This document shows positions 1 through 9,135 of a DNA stretch of 64,000 bases, piece by piece. Each line of letters begins with the position of its first letter. Position 1 is the stretch's first letter. Location of the stretch: positions 509,001 to 573,000 of the forward strand of contig NZ_CP035503.1 of NCBI RefSeq assembly GCF_006970865.1. The letters run 5' to 3'. Made by a program: the position numbers and the translations under genes. The notes beneath the pieces were generated by a model. It saw only the letters and a program-made list of their open reading frames with translations. It was not told where the DNA came from and did not search any database. The DNA comes from Rhodoferax sediminis (GTDB taxonomy: Bacteria > Pseudomonadota > Gammaproteobacteria > Burkholderiales > Burkholderiaceae_C).

Positions 1-569
1 CGTTCACGCTGGTCGGCGCGACCACGCGCGCCGGCATGCTGACGAACCCGCTGCGCGACCGCTTCGGCATCGTGTCGCGGCTGGAGTTCTACACGCCGGA
101 GGAGCTGGCGCGCATCGTGCGGCGCAGTGCCGGCCTGCTGAATGTGGCGACTGACGACGCGGGCGGCTTCGAGATCGCGCGCCGCTCGCGCGGCACGCCG
201 CGCATTGCGAACCGGCTGCTGCGCCGGGTGCGCGACTACGCCGACGTGAAGGGTACGGGCCACATCACGCTCGACATTGCCAACAAGGCGCTGGCCATGC
301 TCGACGTGGACCCGCAGGGCTTCGACGTGATGGACCGCAAGCTGCTGGAGGCCGTGATCCACCGCTTCGACGGTGGCCCGGTGGGGCTCGACAACATCGC
401 GGCCAGCATTGGCGAGGAGCGCGACACCATTGAAGACGTGATCGAGCCCTACCTGATCCAGCAGGGCTACCTGCAGCGCACGCCGCGCGGGCGCATCGCC
501 ACGCTGGCCGCCTACAAACATCTGGGCGTCACGCCGCCGAGCCGCAGCGACGGCCTGTTTGCCGAGTAA
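1..569 (+). CDS. ruvB: Holliday junction helicase RuvB, 3' part
   Basis: This is the C-terminal part of the RuvB AAA+ motor that drives branch migration with RuvA at Holliday junctions. The reading frame is open from base 3, so the gene starts upstream of the window; about 188 residues are visible. The first residues ([20 protein letters not shown]) are the RuvB sensor-1 region and arginine-finger area. The lid domain follows ([20 protein letters not shown], sensor 2), then the C-terminal winged helix that contacts DNA, ending in the family-typical [13 protein letters not shown] stretch. The frame ends in TAA with no disruption. The next gene lies on the other strand and converges with it, so this is the end of its operon. 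Confidence 0.97.
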   Translation, partial: FTLVGATTRAGMLTNPLRDRFGIVSRLEFYTPEELARIVRRSAGLLNVATDDAGGFEIARRSRGTPRIANRLLRRVRDYADVKGTGHITLDIANKALAMLDVDPQGFDVMDRKLLEAVIHRFDGGPVGLDNIAASIGEERDTIEDVIEPYLIQQGYLQRTPRGRIATLAAYKHLGVTPPSRSDGLFAE

Positions 570-589
570 AGCCCGCGCGGCGGCTCGGG

Positions 590-1366
590 TCAGCCGCCGA
601 ACTTGCCGTGCCGGCCGGCGCCTTGCGCAAAGCGCGCGGCGCCGGCTTCGCCCTCAGAAAACACCATCGGCGTGCCCTGCGCGCCTTCGCGCAACAAGGC
701 TTCGGCCAGCGACAGATCCCACTGCTCGTAGGCGGAGCGGCGGTCGGCCAGCATGCATTGCTGCGGGAAGGCCGCGATCTGGCGCGCCAGTTCCTGTGCC
801 GCCGCCAGCGCGCCGCCGTGCGGCGTGATGCGATTCACCAGGCCCATCGCCAGCGCTTCCGGCGCCGGCACCGGGCGGCCGGTCAGGATCAGGTCGAGCG
901 CGCGGCCCATGCCGACGATGCGCGGCAGCCGCACGGTGCCGCCATCGATCAGCGGCACGCCCCAGCGGCGGCAGAAGACGCCGAAGATCGCGTCCTCATC
1001 GGCCACCCGCATGTCCGCCAGCAGGGCCAATTCCAGGCCGCCGGCGACGGCATGGCCATTCACGGCGGCGATCAGCGGTTTGCGCAAGGCCATGCGCGTC
1101 GGCCCCATCGGGCCACTGCCGCCGCCCTCCAGGTCGAGCTCGTTGCGCAAGGCCGGGTCGGACACCGCGCCCAGATCCGCACCGGCGCAAAAGTGGCCGC
1201 CCGCCCCGGTCAGGATGGCGATGCGCAAGGCATCATCGCCCTGGAAGCGGTCGAACGCCGCGCGCAACGCCGCTGCCATCGGGCCGTTGACGGCATTGCG
1301 CTTGTCCGGCCGGTTCATCGTGATGGTGCAGACGGCCGCGTCCACGCTGAATGAAATGTGGTGCAT
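590..1366 (-). CDS. Enoyl-CoA hydratase/isomerase (crotonase) family protein
   Basis: A 258-residue crotonase-fold protein that should act on acyl-CoA thioesters in the cytoplasm. The oxyanion-hole segment HFCAGADLGAV lies near residue 65 and the second glycine-rich segment NGHAVAGGLELALL near residue 110. The Glu of GGLEL matches the first catalytic Glu of enoyl-CoA hydratases. At the second catalytic Glu position (FGQPE in classical hydratases) this protein has FGVFC, so normal hydratase chemistry is doubtful and the exact reaction cannot be named. The ATG at 1366 is chosen because GGGGA sits just upstream; the open frame runs further but lacks homology there. It is divergent from the TRAP transporter at 1566, with a 199-bp shared intergenic region, which may link it to use of the transported acid. 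Confidence 0.85.
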   Translation of the reverse strand: MHHISFSVDAAVCTITMNRPDKRNAVNGPMAAALRAAFDRFQGDDALRIAILTGAGGHFCAGADLGAVSDPALRNELDLEGGGSGPMGPTRMALRKPLIAAVNGHAVAGGLELALLADMRVADEDAIFGVFCRRWGVPLIDGGTVRLPRIVGMGRALDLILTGRPVPAPEALAMGLVNRITPHGGALAAAQELARQIAAFPQQCMLADRRSAYEQWDLSLAEALLREGAQGTPMVFSEGEAGAARFAQGAGRHGKFGG

Positions 1367-1565
1367 GACTTCCCCTTTTCTGCATTGAGCCTTGTGACCA
1401 CCCGATGAAAGCTGGCACGGGGCAGCGGCAGTGTCGCACGCATGCAGGGGATTGGGTAGCAAGTTCCCGGGGCCGCCGAATGATCGTCTGCTAACATATG
1501 ATTCGCTCGCGTCCGGCTGGTTCTGTGCCTGCATCGTGTGCAAATTAACCCGCAAAGGAACAAGG

Positions 1566-2549
1566 ATGAACTCAATATCACGCACCGTGGCCGCACTGGC
1601 CTGCGTGTTCGGGATGGCATGGAGCGGGGCCGCTGCGGCCGCCCCCGTGCAGGTGAACATCGGCATCGTCACCGCCCCGGCGTTCGTGCACACGCTGTCG
1701 GCGGAAAAGTTCAAGGAAGCGCTCGACAAGGCCTTGCCCGGCGAGTACGACGTGGTCATCCACAATTCCGGTGCGCTGGGCAGCGAGACCCAGGTGCTGC
1801 AGCAACTGCAGCTGGGCACCGTGCAGATGTGCGTGTGCACCACCGGCCCGGTCGAGGCCTTTGTGCCCGAGATCAAGGCCATCGAGATGCCGTTCCTGTT
1901 CAGCTCGTACGAGCAGACCGACAAGGTGCTGGATGGCCCCATCGGCCAGGATCTGCTCAAGCGCTTTGGCAAGGCCGGCCTCGTCGGCATGCACTTCGAG
2001 GACAACGGTTTCCGCAATCTCACCAACTCCAAGCGCGCCATCCGCGAGCCCGCCGATGTCAAAGGCATGAAGATCCGGACCATGGAGTCGCCGACCCACC
2101 TGGCCATCTGGCGCGACATTGGCGCCAACCCGACGCCCATGGCGTGGCCGATCACGACCCAGTTGCAGCAGGGCGTGCTCGATGGTCAGGAAAACCCGAT
2201 CTCCGTGATTTCGGCGGCCAAGCTCAATGAGGTGGGGCAAAAGTATCTGACGCTGACCCGGCACGTGTATTCGGCGCTCGTGTTCGTCGGCAGCAAGGCC
2301 TTCTTCGACAAGCTGCCGCCCGCCGATCAACAGGCCTTCATGGCCGCGGCGGCGCAGGCTTCGACTTTCGGGCGCAACTATGTGCGCAGCAACGAGGCCA
2401 AGCAGCTCGCGGCGCTGGAGGCGGCGGGCATGCAGGTCGTCACGAACCCGGATCTGGCGGCCTTCCGTGCCAAGACCGAGCCGGTCTACGCGTCGCTCAC
2501 CGGCGACACGAAGAAGATCGTCGACGAGATCCGCAAGAGCGAAAAATAG
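1566..2549 (+). CDS. TRAP transporter substrate-binding protein, DctP family
   Basis: The periplasmic solute receptor of a tripartite ATP-independent transporter, 327 residues. It begins with a Sec signal peptide (hydrophobic VAALACVFGMAW, cleavage near AAAAA-PVQV). The family signature lies at about residues 160-215: DVKGMKIRTMES holds the Arg that salt-bridges the substrate carboxylate, and QGVLDGQENP follows. AAAGGAAC sits upstream of the ATG. It is followed at 78 bp by the small and large membrane subunits, forming a complete dctPQM-type operon. The ligand is probably an organic acid, but it cannot be identified from sequence. Confidence 0.93.
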   Translation: MNSISRTVAALACVFGMAWSGAAAAAPVQVNIGIVTAPAFVHTLSAEKFKEALDKALPGEYDVVIHNSGALGSETQVLQQLQLGTVQMCVCTTGPVEAFVPEIKAIEMPFLFSSYEQTDKVLDGPIGQDLLKRFGKAGLVGMHFEDNGFRNLTNSKRAIREPADVKGMKIRTMESPTHLAIWRDIGANPTPMAWPITTQLQQGVLDGQENPISVISAAKLNEVGQKYLTLTRHVYSALVFVGSKAFFDKLPPADQQAFMAAAAQASTFGRNYVRSNEAKQLAALEAAGMQVVTNPDLAAFRAKTEPVYASLTGDTKKIVDEIRKSEK

Positions 2550-2627
2550 AGAGCCATCGACGGCTGGACGGGGACCGCGCCGGCGCTGCGCCGCCCCTGC
2601 TCCCGCCTTGTCGCGCTTGACCTCAAC

Positions 2628-3110
2628 ATGAATCTGCACCACCGCTTGCTGGCGTTCAGCGACCGCGTCAACGGCCTGGTCGAGCAGCTGCTTCTGCTCA
2701 TCGGGGTGGCCTTTTCGCTGATCCTGTTCGCCCAGGTGCTGGCGCGCTACCTGGGGCACTCGCTGAGCTGGTCCGAAGAGATCGGGCGCTACCTGCTGGT
2801 CGCCACCACGTTCCTCGGCGCCACCGTCGCCTACAAGCGGGCGGACTTCATCGGTCTGGCCGGCTTCGGCGCCAGATTCGGCCGCCTGGTCGAGCGCATC
2901 ATCGTGCGCGCACTGCAGCTGCTGACGCTGGCGTGCTTCGGCTTCATCACCTGGTTCGGCGTGGGCTATACGTTCAAGGCCTGGGATCAGACCTCGAGCG
3001 CGGTGCAGATGCCGATGTCGCTGCCGATCGCCGTGCTGCCCTTGTCGGGCGCCATCTTCCTGCTGCACGTTCTCGTTGACCTGACCCGGCCTGTGGTCCC
3101 CTCAGCGTGA
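2628..3110 (+). CDS. TRAP transporter small permease, DctQ family
   Basis: A 160-residue inner-membrane protein with four predicted hydrophobic helices (around residues 20-40, 50-68, 88-110 and 130-152), the normal size and topology of DctQ. The family-typical ARYLGHSLSWSEEIGRYLLV stretch lies after the first helix. It pairs with the large permease; in some TRAP systems the two are fused. Its stop overlaps the start of the next gene by 4 bp (GTGA), a sign of translational coupling. Confidence 0.92.
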   Translation: MNLHHRLLAFSDRVNGLVEQLLLLIGVAFSLILFAQVLARYLGHSLSWSEEIGRYLLVATTFLGATVAYKRADFIGLAGFGARFGRLVERIIVRALQLLTLACFGFITWFGVGYTFKAWDQTSSAVQMPMSLPIAVLPLSGAIFLLHVLVDLTRPVVPSA

Positions 3111-4411
3111 TCATCGTCCTGCTGTTCGTGCTGATGTTCGTGCTGATGGCGCTGGGCCTGCCCATCGCGCTCTCCATCGGCCTGCCGGCGATCGGCCTGA
3201 TCGTCTCGCCCGGCGTGTTCCCCGACACGGTCACCCTGTCCGCGCTGGGCCAGACCGTCGTCCAGCAGCTTTTCTCGGGGGTCGACTCGTTCGACCTGCT
3301 GGCCGTGCCGCTGTTCATGATTGCCGGCTCGATCATGGAGGTGGGCGGCATCTCGCGCCGCCTGATCGACTTCTGCGACAGTCTGGTCGGCTGGGCGCCG
3401 GGCGGCCTGGCGGCGGCGGCGATCGGGGCCTCGATGATCATCGCCGGCATCTCGGGCTCGGCCGCTGCCGATACCGCGGCGATCGGTGCGGTGGTGATTC
3501 CGACCATGATCCGCCAGGGCTATCCGCCCGCCTTCGCCGCCGCCGTGGTGGCGGCCGGCGGCGCCATCGGCATCATCATCCCGCCGTCGATCCCGATGAT
3601 TTTGTTCGGCTTCATGACCAACATCTCGACCTCCCAGCTATTCGCCGGCGGCTTGCTGGTGGGCGTGCTGATGGGCCTGTCGTTCATGGCCGTGGCAATC
3701 GGCATCTCGTGGCGCAGGGGTTATGGCGAGCGCGTGGCCTTCACCTGGAAGAGGGTGGCCAGCACGGGGCGCGCTGCCCTGTGGTCGATGGGCGCGCCCG
3801 TGATCGTCCTGGGCGGCATCCTGAGCGGCATCGTCACGGTGACCGAAGGCGCAGCGCTGGCCGTGTTCTATGCGCTGCTGGTCGGCACCGTGATCAACCG
3901 CGAACTGGCCTGGCGCGACCTGCCGCGCCTGATGGTGCGCTCGCAGGTGGTGGCCGGCGGCATCCTGTTCATCATCGCGATGGCCAAGGTCTTCGGCTGG
4001 CTGCTGGCCATGCAGCAGGGCGCGCAGTTGCTGAACGTCTTCGTGAATTCGATGTCGCTGCCGCCGGTGGGCCTGCTGCTGCTGGTGCTGGCCCTGTTGC
4101 TGGTCGTCGGCTGCGTGATGGAGACCACCGCGGCGCTGCTGCTGGTGGTGCCGGTGCTGGCCCTGCTGACGCCGCAGATGCAGATCGACCCGGTGCAGTT
4201 CGGCGTGCTGGTGGTGACCAACCTCGCGATCGGGATGCTCACGCCGCCGGTGGGCATCTGCCTGTTCGTGAGCTGCGGCATCGCCGACGTGACGCTGGGC
4301 CGGATCTCGCGGGCGGTGATGCCGCTGGTGGCCGTGGCCATCCTGGACATGCTGATTGCCGCGCTGTGGTCGCCCCTGACGATGTGGCTGCCGACCTTGC
4401 TCTACCGCTGA
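3107..4411 (+). CDS. TRAP transporter large permease, DctM family
   Basis: The 434-residue DctM-type channel subunit of the ion-driven TRAP transporter. It is hydrophobic throughout, with about 12 membrane segments. Family motifs include the AGISGSAAADTAAIG region near residue 115, the IIIPPSIPMILFG stretch near residue 160 and the C-terminal NLAIGMLTPPVGICLFV region near residue 370. The start is GTG at 3107, overlapping the dctQ stop (GTGA). It ends 48 bp before the convergent hydroxylase gene, with no clear hairpin terminator between them. Confidence 0.94.
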   Translation: MIIVLLFVLMFVLMALGLPIALSIGLPAIGLIVSPGVFPDTVTLSALGQTVVQQLFSGVDSFDLLAVPLFMIAGSIMEVGGISRRLIDFCDSLVGWAPGGLAAAAIGASMIIAGISGSAAADTAAIGAVVIPTMIRQGYPPAFAAAVVAAGGAIGIIIPPSIPMILFGFMTNISTSQLFAGGLLVGVLMGLSFMAVAIGISWRRGYGERVAFTWKRVASTGRAALWSMGAPVIVLGGILSGIVTVTEGAALAVFYALLVGTVINRELAWRDLPRLMVRSQVVAGGILFIIAMAKVFGWLLAMQQGAQLLNVFVNSMSLPPVGLLLLVLALLLVVGCVMETTAALLLVVPVLALLTPQMQIDPVQFGVLVVTNLAIGMLTPPVGICLFVSCGIADVTLGRISRAVMPLVAVAILDMLIAALWSPLTMWLPTLLYR

Positions 4412-4459
4412 TGCAGCGTTTGCCGTGCCGGGCGGCAGCGGCCAGGATTTTAAATCAAA

Positions 4460-4510
4460 TCAGCTTCTAGCCCTTGCTGAACATGCGTAGGTAGCTATCA
4501 AAATCTGAGC
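4460..4510 (-). repeat. Coding repeat copy 1 (3' end of hydroxylase/YhhN gene)
   Basis: The minus strand carries GCTCAGATTTTGATAGC (4510-4494), then 20 nt, then GGGCTAGAAGC. It encodes the C-terminal residues ILIATYACSARARS and the stop codon, so the element forms the end of the protein. Codons run ATA GCT ... AGG GCT, the same frame as every other sense copy. Confidence 0.75.
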
Positions 4511-6232
4511 GCAGTAGTAGCTGGACAAGACCCATAGCGGCGCCAGCGGCAGCGGGTGTGCAAAGCGGTCGATGGCCAGCAGCGCGTCGCTCAACATGAA
4601 AAATCCCGCCCCCACGGCCACCATCACGGCGCCCTGGTTGCGCAACAGCGTGGCGCGGCCGATGGCCTGCGCCGCCATCAGCGCGATGACCACCACGTAG
4701 GCGGCCACGGCCGGCCGCAGCACCGGTCCGATCCCGTGCCACAGGTAGGCGTACATGCCCGCACCCACACCCAGCGTGCCATAGAGCGCGCGCCGGCTCG
4801 GGAACCACACGGAGCGCACGCCCGCGACCTCGCGCCCCGTGCCCGCGCCGAGCGACTGCAGCTGCGCGGTGCCAAGCTTGAACAGCACGAGGTAGCACAG
4901 GTGGGCGATCAGGAACGCCACCAGCCCCGGGAGGAAGTAGCCCGGGAACATCAGCAGCACATCGCCCGCCAGCGCGGCCGCGAGCGCCGCCATCAACAGT
5001 GCATCCAATCGACCCTCAGCCCTGGTGGTACGGTGACTCAAGGCTACGAAAACCATAGCAATCACCATGGTCAGCGGCTTGAAGAGGTGGTGCAGGTCGG
5101 GCAGGCCCATGGCACTGCTCGCGGTGGCCAGCGCGGCGGACTCGATCAGGAGCACCTCCAGCACGTTGATGCGCCCCTGCAGCACGGCGCCGAGCGCCCA
5201 CAGGGCCGCCATTAACGCCGCCAGCCACACGGCGGCTTGCGCCAACGGCATGGTGTCGGCAAACCACAGGAACACGGAGACACCTGCCAGCAGCAGTGCG
5301 AACTGCACGCCGGAAAACCACAGTACGGCGCGGCTCACGAGGGGATGAAAGCGTTTGACCTGCGCCATCTCGAACGCCGGCTTGGGAAAGCGCTGAGCCA
5401 CGTCTGCAGGCCGCCAGCCCGGCGGTTTGAACCAGACGCGCAGCTTGTCACGCCAAAGGCGCGTGTGCCACGAGTCCTTGAGCAGCGCCCAATAGACTTC
5501 AAAGTTGGCCCACAGCGGATCCCAGCTGTTCAGCGCGCCGCGCGTGCCGTAGACGCATTTCTCGCGCTCTTCGGTGAAGGTGCCGAACAGCCGGTCCCAG
5601 ACGATCAGGATGCCGCCGTAGTTCTTGTCGAGGTAGGGGTCGTTCACGGCGTGGTGCACGCGGTGGTTCGACGGCGAGCAGAACCAGCGGTCGAACCAGC
5701 CCAGCCGGGGCACGTGCTCGGTGTGGACCCAGAACTGGTACAGCAGGTCGATCAGCGCGACGACGGTGAAGATCAAAGGCGGCACGCCGGCCACTGCCAT
5801 CGGCACATAGAAAATCCAGCGCAGCAGCTCGTAGGTGGCGGGTTGCCGCAGCGCGGTCGAGAGGTTGTAGTCCTGGCTCTGGTGGTGCACCACGTGTGCG
5901 GCCCACAGCACGGCGCTTCTGTGGCCCATGCGGTGCAGCCAGTAGTAGCACAGGTCGTAGAACAGCAGCGCCAGCAGCCAGCCGTACCAGGTGTTCCAGA
6001 ACTCCGGGTTCGGGTAGAGCGCGACGCCAGCGTAGATGGCGCTGTAGATGCCGATCTGCAGCAGCCGCGTGAACACCGCGCTGAGCTGGCTCAGAGCCCC
6101 AAGGCTGATGCTGTTGATGGCGTCGTTCAGACGGTAGGTGTTGCGGCCCTTCGCCCAGCCCCAGGCGAATTCGAAGGCGATCAGCAGCAGGAACACCGGC
6201 GTCGCGAGGACGATGATTTGGCTGGGGGTCAT
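4460..6232 (-). CDS. Sterol desaturase/fatty acid hydroxylase fused to YhhN-like domain
   Basis: A 590-residue integral membrane protein with two recognisable halves. Residues 1 to about 270 form a fatty-acid-hydroxylase (sterol desaturase superfamily) di-iron domain. Its histidine ligands are H100/H104 (HRMGH), H113/H116/H117 (HVVHH), H170/H173 (HTEH) and H190/H193/H194 (NHRVHH). Residues about 370-590 resemble the YhhN/TMEM86 lysoplasmalogenase family (LFKPLTM, then AGDVLLM and LVAFLIAHLCYLVLF). The hydroxylase superfamily includes alkylglycerol monooxygenase, which cleaves ether lipids, and TMEM86 hydrolyses vinyl-ether lysolipids. A joint role in ether-lipid cleavage is therefore an inference. 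Two copies of the window's coding repeat lie inside: one at residues 392-408 and one that encodes the last 15 residues and the stop. Confidence 0.85.
   Translation of the reverse strand: MTPSQIIVLATPVFLLLIAFEFAWGWAKGRNTYRLNDAINSISLGALSQLSAVFTRLLQIGIYSAIYAGVALYPNPEFWNTWYGWLLALLFYDLCYYWLHRMGHRSAVLWAAHVVHHQSQDYNLSTALRQPATYELLRWIFYVPMAVAGVPPLIFTVVALIDLLYQFWVHTEHVPRLGWFDRWFCSPSNHRVHHAVNDPYLDKNYGGILIVWDRLFGTFTEEREKCVYGTRGALNSWDPLWANFEVYWALLKDSWHTRLWRDKLRVWFKPPGWRPADVAQRFPKPAFEMAQVKRFHPLVSRAVLWFSGVQFALLLAGVSVFLWFADTMPLAQAAVWLAALMAALWALGAVLQGRINVLEVLLIESAALATASSAMGLPDLHHLFKPLTMVIAMVFVALSHRTTRAEGRLDALLMAALAAALAGDVLLMFPGYFLPGLVAFLIAHLCYLVLFKLGTAQLQSLGAGTGREVAGVRSVWFPSRRALYGTLGVGAGMYAYLWHGIGPVLRPAVAAYVVVIALMAAQAIGRATLLRNQGAVMVAVGAGFFMLSDALLAIDRFAHPLPLAPLWVLSSYYCAQILIATYACSARARS
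5010..5059 (-). repeat. Coding repeat copy 2 (within YhhN domain)
   Basis: The minus strand carries GCTATGGTTTTCGTAGC (5059-5043), 20 nt, then GGGCTGAGGGT. It is translated as FVALSHRTTRAEG, in a loop between the first two helices of the YhhN half. The 17+20+4 spacing is exact and the frame matches the other copies. Confidence 0.75.
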
Positions 6233-6259
6233 CGGCTCAGGACTCCCCGGGCCTGCTTG

Positions 6260-6901
6260 TCATGCGGTGGTTTCGTCGAGTGATTCATCGTCCTGGAGAT
6301 GGTTGGTGTCGGCCCAGCCGACCAGCGTCAGGCCCTGCGGCGTCCACAGCAGGCGGTTGATGGCCGCATTGCCCAGTGCCCAGGTGCGCGGCGCCTGCAA
6401 TTCCTGCCGCGTGGCGGCGCGGTACAGCACGTCCATCACGCCGCCGTGGCTGACCAGCGCGATCAGCTCGCCGCGGTGGCGCTCGGCCAGGGTCTGCACG
6501 GCGTGCGTCACGCGCTGCCTGAACTGCAACAGGGACTCGCCGCCCTCGGGCGCGAAGTCGGGGTCGCGCTTGCGCCAGCGCAGCGACTGTTCGGGCCACA
6601 GCGCCGCGATTTCGGCAAAGGTCTTGCCCTCGAATACGCCGAACTCGCGCTCGCGCAAACCCTCCTCGCTGAGCACCGGCAGCTCCGTGGCCTCGGCCAG
6701 CGCGAGCGCGGTCTCCCGCGCGCGCAGCAGGTCGCTCGCGTAAATGGTGCGGATGGGCTCGTCCGCCAGCGCCAGCGCCATGCGGCCAGCCTGCCAGCGG
6801 CCGGTCTCGTTGAGCGGAATGTCGAGCTGGCCCTGGATGCGGGTGTCTACGTTCCAGGCGGTTTCTCCGTGGCGGATGGCGAGGATGCGGGTAGTGTTCA
6901 T
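6260..6901 (-). CDS. Histidine phosphatase family protein
   Basis: A 213-residue cytoplasmic enzyme of the phosphoglycerate-mutase-like histidine phosphatase superfamily. The phospho-accepting histidine is in RHGETAWN (residues 10-17), with DIPLNETGRWQAG and YASDLLRARETA behind it. The acid/base Glu lies in REREFGVFEGKTF and the second catalytic His in LVSHGGVMDVLYR near residue 150. The substrate is not predictable: close relatives are called phosphoglycerate mutase, alpha-ribazole phosphatase or broad-range phosphatases. It starts with ATG at 6901; no strong ribosome-binding site is visible. It lies 28 bp upstream of the hydroxylase gene on the same strand, so the two may be cotranscribed. 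Confidence 0.9.
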   Translation of the reverse strand: MNTTRILAIRHGETAWNVDTRIQGQLDIPLNETGRWQAGRMALALADEPIRTIYASDLLRARETALALAEATELPVLSEEGLREREFGVFEGKTFAEIAALWPEQSLRWRKRDPDFAPEGGESLLQFRQRVTHAVQTLAERHRGELIALVSHGGVMDVLYRAATRQELQAPRTWALGNAAINRLLWTPQGLTLVGWADTNHLQDDESLDETTA

Positions 6902-6947
6902 GGGGGGCAGGGATCGTGTCGGAGGTTAGGTCAAGGGCCTCGTTTTT

Positions 6948-7889
6948 TCAGGTGATGTGCACCACCTGCACGCCGGCCGGTGCGAATGCCGGATGGGCGG
7001 GGGCGAAGTCTTCAGTGTCAAACGCCTTGTCGCCGTTGGCGTCCGCCACGCCGGTCGCGCGCGCGCCCTTGAAGTCGTACAGCGCGCCGTCGAGCAGGTG
7101 GCTGGGCACCACGTTTTGCAGGGCGTTGAACATGTTTTCCACGCGGCCTGGGAACTTCTTTTCCCACTCGCGCAGCATCTCGCCGACCTGCTTGCGCTGC
7201 AGGTTCTCCTGGCTGCCGCACAGGTTGCACGGAATGATCGGAAAGTCGCGGTGCTGCGACCAGCGCTGCGCGTCCTTCTCGGCCACGAAGGCCAGCGGGC
7301 GGATCACCACGTGGCGCCCGTCGTCGCTGACCAGCTTGGGCGGCATGCTCTTCATCTTGCCGCCGAAGAACATGTTCAGCAGCAGCGTCTGCAGGATGTC
7401 GTCGCGGTGGTGGCCCAGCGCGATTTTGGTCGCGCCCAGTTCGTCGGCCACGCGGTACAGGATGCCGCGGCGCAGCCGGCTGCACAGGCTGCAGGTGGTC
7501 TTGCCCTCGGGGATGAGGCGCTTGACGATGCTGTAGGTGTCCTCGTTCTCGATGTGAAACGGCACGCCCGTGCTCTTCAAATAGTCGGGCAGCACATGCT
7601 CGGGAAAGCCGGGCTGCTTCTGGTCCAGATTCACCGCGATCAGGTCGAAGTGGATCGGCGCGCGGCGCTTCAGCTTGAGCAGGATGTCGAGCAGCGTGTA
7701 GCTGTCCTTGCCGCCCGACATGCAGACCATGACCTTGTCGCCCTCCTCGATCATGTTGTACTGCACGATGGCGCGGCCCACCTCGCGGCACAGGCGCTTC
7801 TCGAGCTTGTGCGTTTCGCGCTCGATCTTCAAATCCCGGCTCGGTGGCACGATTTCGTTGTCAATCCACTGGGTGTTCACAAGATTCAC
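6948..7889 (-). CDS. ttcA: tRNA 2-thiocytidine(32) synthetase TtcA
   Basis: Thiolates cytidine 32 of some tRNAs in the cytoplasm, using ATP and an Fe-S cluster. The PP-loop motif [10 protein letters not shown] lies near residue 60. The two CxxC cluster motifs are CSLC (about residue 135) and CNLC (about residue 222), and [20 protein letters not shown] is typical of TtcA. Two tandem GTG codons (7892 and 7889) could start the protein; the one at 7889 overlaps the TGA of the upstream folB-like gene (GTGA), so it is preferred. The 313-residue length fits the family. It is the last gene of a short minus-strand run with the folM- and folB-like genes. Confidence 0.95.
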   Translation of the reverse strand: MNLVNTQWIDNEIVPPSRDLKIERETHKLEKRLCREVGRAIVQYNMIEEGDKVMVCMSGGKDSYTLLDILLKLKRRAPIHFDLIAVNLDQKQPGFPEHVLPDYLKSTGVPFHIENEDTYSIVKRLIPEGKTTCSLCSRLRRGILYRVADELGATKIALGHHRDDILQTLLLNMFFGGKMKSMPPKLVSDDGRHVVIRPLAFVAEKDAQRWSQHRDFPIIPCNLCGSQENLQRKQVGEMLREWEKKFPGRVENMFNALQNVVPSHLLDGALYDFKGARATGVADANGDKAFDTEDFAPAHPAFAPAGVQVVHIT

Positions 7890-8257
7890 CACTGCCCCGT
7901 CTCGATGCGAATCGCCACTTCGCAGTCGTCAAAAATCTTCAGCTTGGCGATCTTCACGCGCACGCCCAGCACGCCGGGCAGCTGCATCAGCCGGTGCGCG
8001 AGTTTGCCGATCAGCGACTCCAGCAGGTTCACGTGCTCGGCCGTGCATTCCTTGATGATGATCTGGCGCACCTTGCGGTAGTCCAGCACGTGTGTGATCT
8101 CGTCGTCGCGCGGCAGCAGCGGCTGGGGGCCGAGGTTGAGATCGGCGTCGACCTGGATCGGCTGCGGCGCGTTTTTTTCGTGCGCCAGGATGCCCAGGTT
8201 GGCGTTGAAACGCAAACCGGTCAAGGTGAGGATCTGCAGGCCTTTGGTGTTCAGCAT
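7886..8257 (-). CDS. folB: Dihydroneopterin aldolase-like protein FolB
   Basis: A 123-residue tunnelling-fold protein of the dihydroneopterin aldolase/epimerase family, which in folate synthesis cleaves dihydroneopterin to hydroxymethyl-dihydropterin. [17 protein letters not shown] matches the N-terminal strand, and [16 protein letters not shown] is the family helix with the conserved Glu. The ATG at 8257 is used; a TTG at 8284 would add nine residues with no family match. It sits 63 bp downstream of a pteridine-reductase-like SDR and overlaps ttcA by 4 bp, so a role in pterin metabolism fits the context. Confidence 0.88.
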   Translation of the reverse strand: MLNTKGLQILTLTGLRFNANLGILAHEKNAPQPIQVDADLNLGPQPLLPRDDEITHVLDYRKVRQIIIKECTAEHVNLLESLIGKLAHRLMQLPGVLGVRVKIAKLKIFDDCEVAIRIETGQW

Positions 8258-8320
8258 GGTCTTAGAGTGTTGAGGACAGAGCAAGATTGCTGCGCAATTC
8301 CTGGTCTGTCCCGCAAGGTT

Positions 8321-9115
8321 TTACATCATTGAAAAGTCTTGCTCGAACCGCATCAGATGCTGGCCGCCATCGACCAGCAGCGTGGTGCCCGTGATGGAGG
8401 AGTTTTCCAGCGCGAATTTCACGGCCGCCGCAACATCGGCGGGCGTTGAGGAGCGGCCCAGCGGCGAGAGCTTGTGCAGGGCCTCGAATTTCTCGTCGCT
8501 CAGCAGGTGGCTGGTCAGCGTCAGCCCCGGCGCCACGCCGACCACGCGCAGCTGCGGCGCCAGCGCCATGGCCAGCAGCGTGTTGGCGGCCTCCAGCGCA
8601 GCCTTGGACAGGGTGTAGCTGAAAAAGTCGGGATTCGGGTTCCACAGTTTCTGGTCGAGCAGATTCACCACCACGCCGGGCGCGCTTTGGCCCTCGCCTG
8701 CAGGATCGTCGCCCCGCGCCTTCACATGCTCGAACAAAGCCTGCGCCAGCAGGATCGGGGCGCCGGTATTGCTGCGCCAATGCGTTTCCATGGCCGCAAA
8801 GCTGAAGCTGGCCGGGCTGTCGTGCTCGAAGGTGGAGGCGCTGTTCACCACGGCGTCGACCGCGCCGAAGTGCTTGATGACCCGCGGCAGCAGCGCGCGC
8901 ACCGCGGCCTCGTCCGAGAGATCGGCATCAAAAGCGGCGCTGGCCCGCGACAGCTCTACGCAGTCAGCTACCGTTTTAATAGCGTCTGCCTGCGAGCCAC
9001 GGTAGTGCACCGCGACCTGCCAGCCGCTGGCCGCGAGCGCGAGCGCGATCTCGCGGCCCAGCCGTCTGGCGGAGCCGGTGACGAGAACCGTGCGGGGGCG
9101 GGCAGGGGCGGACAT
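8321..9115 (-). CDS. Pteridine reductase-like short-chain dehydrogenase (FolM-like)
   Basis: A 264-residue NAD(P)H-dependent short-chain dehydrogenase. The cofactor motif TGSARRLGREIA lies at residues 14-25; the Arg-rich form is typical of FolM and PTR1 pteridine reductases rather than ordinary SDRs. NSAST stands for the NNAG motif and YTLSKAAL holds the catalytic Tyr and Lys. GLTLTSHLLSD and the C-terminal GTTLLVDGGQHL complete the family. Its neighbour folB supports reduction of dihydropterins or dihydrofolate. Start ATG at 9115, only 20 bp from the divergent MidA gene. Copy 3 of the coding repeat lies inside (residues about 45-61). Confidence 0.87.
   Translation of the reverse strand: MSAPARPRTVLVTGSARRLGREIALALAASGWQVAVHYRGSQADAIKTVADCVELSRASAAFDADLSDEAAVRALLPRVIKHFGAVDAVVNSASTFEHDSPASFSFAAMETHWRSNTGAPILLAQALFEHVKARGDDPAGEGQSAPGVVVNLLDQKLWNPNPDFFSYTLSKAALEAANTLLAMALAPQLRVVGVAPGLTLTSHLLSDEKFEALHKLSPLGRSSTPADVAAAVKFALENSSITGTTLLVDGGQHLMRFEQDFSMM
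8932..8983 (-). repeat. Coding repeat copy 3 (in folM-like gene)
   Basis: The minus strand carries GCTATTAAAACGGTAGC (8983-8967), 20 nt, then GGGCCAGCGCC and GCTTTTGATG. It is translated as TVADCVELSRASA in the shared frame of the sense copies. Confidence 0.72.
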
Positions 9116-9135
9116 TCGGGGACAATTCGGCTCAG

